Made by a program: the position numbers and the translations under genes. Of a DNA stretch of 25,844 nucleotides, positions 22,820 to 25,844 are shown piece after piece; the first letter of the stretch is position 1; every line of letters begins with the position of its first letter. Origin of the DNA: Eggerthellaceae bacterium (GTDB taxonomy: Bacteria > Actinomycetota > Coriobacteriia > Coriobacteriales > Eggerthellaceae); assembly GCA_900753095.1 (NCBI GenBank), contig CAADXT010000123.1:1-25844 (forward strand), given 5' to 3'. The notes under the pieces are model-generated. The model saw only the letters and a program-made list of their open reading frames with translations, was not told where the DNA came from and ran no database searches.

Positions 22820-24289
22820 ATGTCTGAAACTTTCGATACCTCCAAAAAGCACGCGCCCAACTCTTTGGGCGCTGTCCTGGTTCTGGGCCTGGGCAAATCG
22901 GGCTCCGCCACGGCAAAGTACTGCGCCGCATTGCTGGGCACGCGCGTTTCGAAGCTGGTGATCGCTGCCGGCGAGGCAACCGACAAGAGCCGAGCGGCGG
23001 CAGCCGAGTTCGAGCGTCAGGGCGCTACGGTGCTCTTCGACACGTATAAGTTCGAGGATTCCTACGATGTGTGCGTTGCAAGCCCGGGCATTTCGGAGAA
23101 CTCCGATTTCTACCATGCGGCTGAAGCTGCATCTGCCGAGGTAATCAGCGAAGTCGAGTTCGCTTGGCGCGAAAGCGCCGCCGACTCCACGTGGGTTGCC
23201 ATCACCGGCACCAACGGCAAGACCACCACTACGGCGCTTGCTGCGCACATCTTGAACGTATGCGGCAAGAAGGCCCAGGCGGTGGGCAACATCGGCGACA
23301 CCTGCATTGACGCAGTGGCGTCAGGCGCGGTCGATTGCTACGTTGCCGAGGTTTCCTCGTACCAGCTGGCCTCCACCAAGCTCTTCAAGCCCGAGGTTGC
23401 CGTGCTTTTGAACATCACGCCCGATCATCTGAAGTGGCATGGCAGCTTCGAGGCATACGCCGAGGCAAAGCGCAAGATCTACGCAAACTGCGACGAGAAC
23501 TGCACGGTGGTGCTCGATGCCACCAACGATGTGGTGCGCGGTTACGTGCGCGAGCTCAAGAAGCAGCCCGCAAGCGAGCGAAAGTTCTCCTATATCCCGC
23601 TTGGCACCTGCCATGGCCTGAACGAGAGCATGCGCGAGGATGCATGCGGCTCCGATGCTGCGGCGTTCCTCGACAACGGTGTGCTCACCATCGACTTCAA
23701 GGGCGTAAAGCATGCCCTGTGCGCCGCTTCCGAGCTGCAGATCAAGGGCGAGCACAACGCCTCCAACGCGTTGGCCTCCGCTTCATGCGCTGTGGCGCTG
23801 GGCTGCGATGACGCGAAGATCGTCGAGGGCTTGAAGTCGTTTGCTCCTCTCGAGCATCGCATCGAGCCTTGCAGTTCCATCGCGGGCGTTCAATGCTACA
23901 ACGACTCGAAGGCAACCAACGTCGATGCAACGCTCAAGGCTCTTGCGGCATTTGGCGAGCAGCGTCCCATCGTGCTGCTCGGCGGCTGCGACAAGGGCAC
24001 CGATTTGGCCGATCTGGTTGCCGGTGCGGAGAAGCATTGCAAGGCTGTGGTGTGCTTTGGCGCTGCGGGCGCTCGCTTCCTGAAGGCTTTCGAGGGCGCA
24101 AAGCTTCCCGTGTATTCGGCTGGCAATCTGGAAAGCGCACTCGATGAGGCGCTTTCCCATGCTGAAGCAGGCGATATCGTGACCCTTTCTCCCGCATGCT
24201 CTTCGTTCGACGAGTTTTCGTGCTTCGAGGAGCGAGGCGACGTGTTCAAGAAGCTGGTAGCCGATCGCAGCGCAGAGCGAGGTGCATGA
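22820..24289 (+). CDS. murD: UDP-MurNAc-L-alanine:D-glutamate ligase
   Basis: A 489-residue cytosolic Mur ligase that adds D-Glu to UDP-MurNAc-L-Ala. The Rossmann-like N-terminal domain begins VLVLGLGKSGSATA (19-32), the ATP loop is GTNGKTTTT (130-138, Lys134), and NITPDHLKWHGSFEAYAEAKRKIY and NDSKATNVDAT are conserved MurD stretches. It sits between mraY and ftsW, the standard order. Confidence 0.97.
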   Translation: MSETFDTSKKHAPNSLGAVLVLGLGKSGSATAKYCAALLGTRVSKLVIAAGEATDKSRAAAAEFERQGATVLFDTYKFEDSYDVCVASPGISENSDFYHAAEAASAEVISEVEFAWRESAADSTWVAITGTNGKTTTTALAAHILNVCGKKAQAVGNIGDTCIDAVASGAVDCYVAEVSSYQLASTKLFKPEVAVLLNITPDHLKWHGSFEAYAEAKRKIYANCDENCTVVLDATNDVVRGYVRELKKQPASERKFSYIPLGTCHGLNESMREDACGSDAAAFLDNGVLTIDFKGVKHALCAASELQIKGEHNASNALASASCAVALGCDDAKIVEGLKSFAPLEHRIEPCSSIAGVQCYNDSKATNVDATLKALAAFGEQRPIVLLGGCDKGTDLADLVAGAEKHCKAVVCFGAAGARFLKAFEGAKLPVYSAGNLESALDEALSHAEAGDIVTLSPACSSFDEFSCFEERGDVFKKLVADRSAERGA

Positions 24290-24296
24290 TCGGTTT

Positions 24297-25688
24297 ATGA
24301 CTCGGGAGCGAAACACAGAACGAAAACGCAGCAAAACGCCCCCGCGATTCCTTTTCCAAAGCGCCCCAGCGCAGGTGATGGGCCCTCGGCTCATGGTCAT
24401 CCTCTCGACTCTGGCGCTTTTGGCAATGGGCTTGGTAATGGTGTACTCGTCTTCCTCCATCACCTCGTATGTGGAGCAGGGAGATGCTCTTGGTGAAACG
24501 CTGAAGCAGTGCGCCTTCGCCGTTGTGGGCATCGTCATTGCCACCGTTATTGCCCTGTTTGCAAAGCAGAGCTCGATGCAGGGAAGGGCTGGCGTCATAT
24601 TCTGGGGCGTCTGCTGCGCCCTTATTCTCATTACGGCATTCGGCGGCACCGTAGGCCTGGGCGCTAAACGTTGGCTTATCATCGGCCCTATCAGCATCCA
24701 GATCTCCGAGTTTGCGAAAATCGCGTTTGTGATGATCGCTGCCCGCATCGCTGCTCAGTACCGCGAGGGCGAAATCGACTCGAACACTGCGGCGAAAATG
24801 GCGGCTGTCATGGTCGGACTTCCGCTGGTCTTCATGTTCTTCGCGCAAAGCGATATGGGCACTACCCTGATCTGCTGCATCGGCCTGTTCTCGGTGCTGT
24901 TCCTTTCCGGGCTTTCCGGTCGTGCAACTGCTGCGGTGGTTGCGGTTGGCGTCCTTGCGATGATCGCGGCGATTCTGTCGAAGAGCTACCGTGCTGATCG
25001 TTTGGGCAACTTCCTTGACCCTTGGGCCGATGCCCAGGGCACGGGTTATCAGCTCGTCCACTCGTTTAAGGCGCTGGCGTCGGGCGGCTTGTTCGGTGCA
25101 GGCATCGGCAACTCGTATGAAAAGCTTCAGTACCTGCCCGAGGCGGAAACCGACTTCATCTTCGCCATTATCGGCGAGGAGCTCGGCCTTCTCGGTTCTT
25201 TGGTGGTTATCGCGGCGTTCCTGGTGTTCATGCGCGGCGGCTTCCTCATCGCAAGCGGGGCAAGCACGCCATTCGGCTCGCTTTTGGCTGCTGGCCTCAC
25301 CGTCATGATCGTGTTCCAGGCGTTCCTGAACATTTCCTGCGTTGTGGGCATGTTCCCCACAACAGGCAAGCCACTGCCCTTCATATCGTCAGGCGGATCG
25401 TCGCTGCTTTCCTCGCTTACGCTTGTTGGTGTGCTTCTTTCGATATCTTTTGATTCGAGCAACGAAGGGGAGTATCGTCAACGTCGCGACAATTTGCAGG
25501 TTGTTTCCCGCGTCTCGCCGTCTGAGCGCCCAGGCCGTAGTGCGCAGGGTCCAGAGGGAAGGGGCGCACGGATGCGCCGTTCGTCGCTGTCGGAGCATGA
25601 GGGGCGTCCGTCCTTGCAGGTAGTAAGGGGAGGCAAAGCTCCGATGTATGCAGCAGAGGTCCGCGGAATGCGGACGCAAAGGAGGTAG
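24297..25688 (+). CDS. ftsW: Septal peptidoglycan polymerase FtsW (SEDS family)
   Basis: A 463-residue polytopic membrane glycosyltransferase of the SEDS family that polymerises lipid II with FtsI. Family motifs: GAKRWL, QSDMGTT (about 184-190), LPEAETDFIFAIIGEELGLLG (about 280-300, the loop region holding the catalytic aspartate) and FPTTGKPLPFISSGGSSL (about 353-370). A GTG at 24282 overlapping murD by 8 nt is the alternative start; neither has a strong RBS. Unusual is a basic, Ser/Arg-rich cytoplasmic tail of nearly 80 residues after the last helix, with two LQVV segments, probably a protein-docking tail. Confidence 0.95.
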   Translation: MTRERNTERKRSKTPPRFLFQSAPAQVMGPRLMVILSTLALLAMGLVMVYSSSSITSYVEQGDALGETLKQCAFAVVGIVIATVIALFAKQSSMQGRAGVIFWGVCCALILITAFGGTVGLGAKRWLIIGPISIQISEFAKIAFVMIAARIAAQYREGEIDSNTAAKMAAVMVGLPLVFMFFAQSDMGTTLICCIGLFSVLFLSGLSGRATAAVVAVGVLAMIAAILSKSYRADRLGNFLDPWADAQGTGYQLVHSFKALASGGLFGAGIGNSYEKLQYLPEAETDFIFAIIGEELGLLGSLVVIAAFLVFMRGGFLIASGASTPFGSLLAAGLTVMIVFQAFLNISCVVGMFPTTGKPLPFISSGGSSLLSSLTLVGVLLSISFDSSNEGEYRQRRDNLQVVSRVSPSERPGRSAQGPEGRGARMRRSSLSEHEGRPSLQVVRGGKAPMYAAEVRGMRTQRR

Positions 25689-25693
25689 TGCTC

Positions 25694-25844
25694 ATGCGCA
25701 TCGTACTTTCAGGCGGTGGCACCGCTGGTCATATCAATCCCGCGCTTGCTTTGGCGGAGGTTCTTCAGGAACGCGGCCACGAGGTTATGTATGCGGGAAC
25801 GCCCAACGGCGTCGAGTCGAGGCTCGTTCCTGCGGCGGGCATCC
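25694..25844 (+). CDS. murG: MurG glycosyltransferase, 5' part only
   Basis: The first 50 codons of the lipid II-forming GlcNAc transferase, cut by the window end. The N-terminal motif SGGGTAGHINPALALAEVL (6-24) with the GGGTAGH glycine-rich loop is diagnostic. ATG at 25694 has AGGAGGT just upstream, overlapping the ftsW stop, so it belongs to the same transcript. Confidence 0.96.
   Translation, partial: MRIVLSGGGTAGHINPALALAEVLQERGHEVMYAGTPNGVESRLVPAAGI

Noticed and set aside
1..25844. CRISPR arrays, tRNA or rRNA genes, insertion sequences or prophage genes
   Set aside because: No regularly spaced repeats, no cloverleaf sequence and no transposase or phage proteins were seen; the Xer gene is a chromosomal housekeeping type.

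Overview
The window is a high-GC bacterial chromosome segment with dense genes, GTG starts, a classical dcw cluster and a pyrG-xerD neighbourhood of actinobacterial type. Codon bias, the ANTAR and PII content and the MurE of meso-diaminopimelate type suggest a member of the Coriobacteriia, probably an Eggerthellaceae-like gut anaerobe. The taxon is an inference; no 16S gene is present.

Layout. (1) 64-2817: a lipoprotein that joins a solute-binding fold to a 5'-nucleotidase C-terminal-like domain, then methionine aminopeptidase and a terminator. (2) 3070-8384: an apparent five-gene operon with a promoter, a roughly 190-nt structured leader, an ethanolamine-type APC permease, a HAD phosphatase, a class III PLP enzyme very like ethanolamine-phosphate phospho-lyase, an aminoglycoside/choline-kinase-fold kinase and a PII-like protein, closed by a strong terminator. 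(3) 8521-9981, minus strand: a stand-alone ANTAR RNA-binding protein and NAD kinase. (4) 10043-14558, plus strand: murJ, pyrG (behind a hairpin that looks like an attenuator) and a XerD-type recombinase. (5) 14559-15111: a non-coding regulatory stretch with hairpins, a perfect palindrome, TGGG repeats resembling MraZ boxes and the mraZ promoter. (6) 15112-25844: mraZ, rsmH, ftsL, ftsI, murE, murF, mraY, murD, ftsW and the start of murG, the standard division and cell-wall order.

The most interesting part is region 2. The predicted route is uptake of an amino alcohol, ATP-dependent phosphorylation by the kinase, and PLP-dependent phospho-lyase cleavage to aldehyde, ammonia and phosphate, with no microcompartment and no EutBC ammonia-lyase. 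The leader of this operon can fold two hairpins whose hexaloops (AACGGA and AATGGC) both have A at position 1 and G at position 4, the signature bound by ANTAR antiterminators such as EutV. An ANTAR gene sits convergently right after the operon, and the operon's last gene is a PII protein without the uridylylated tyrosine. Together these suggest a self-contained amino-alcohol catabolic and nitrogen-sensing unit under RNA-level control. This is inferred from sequence only.
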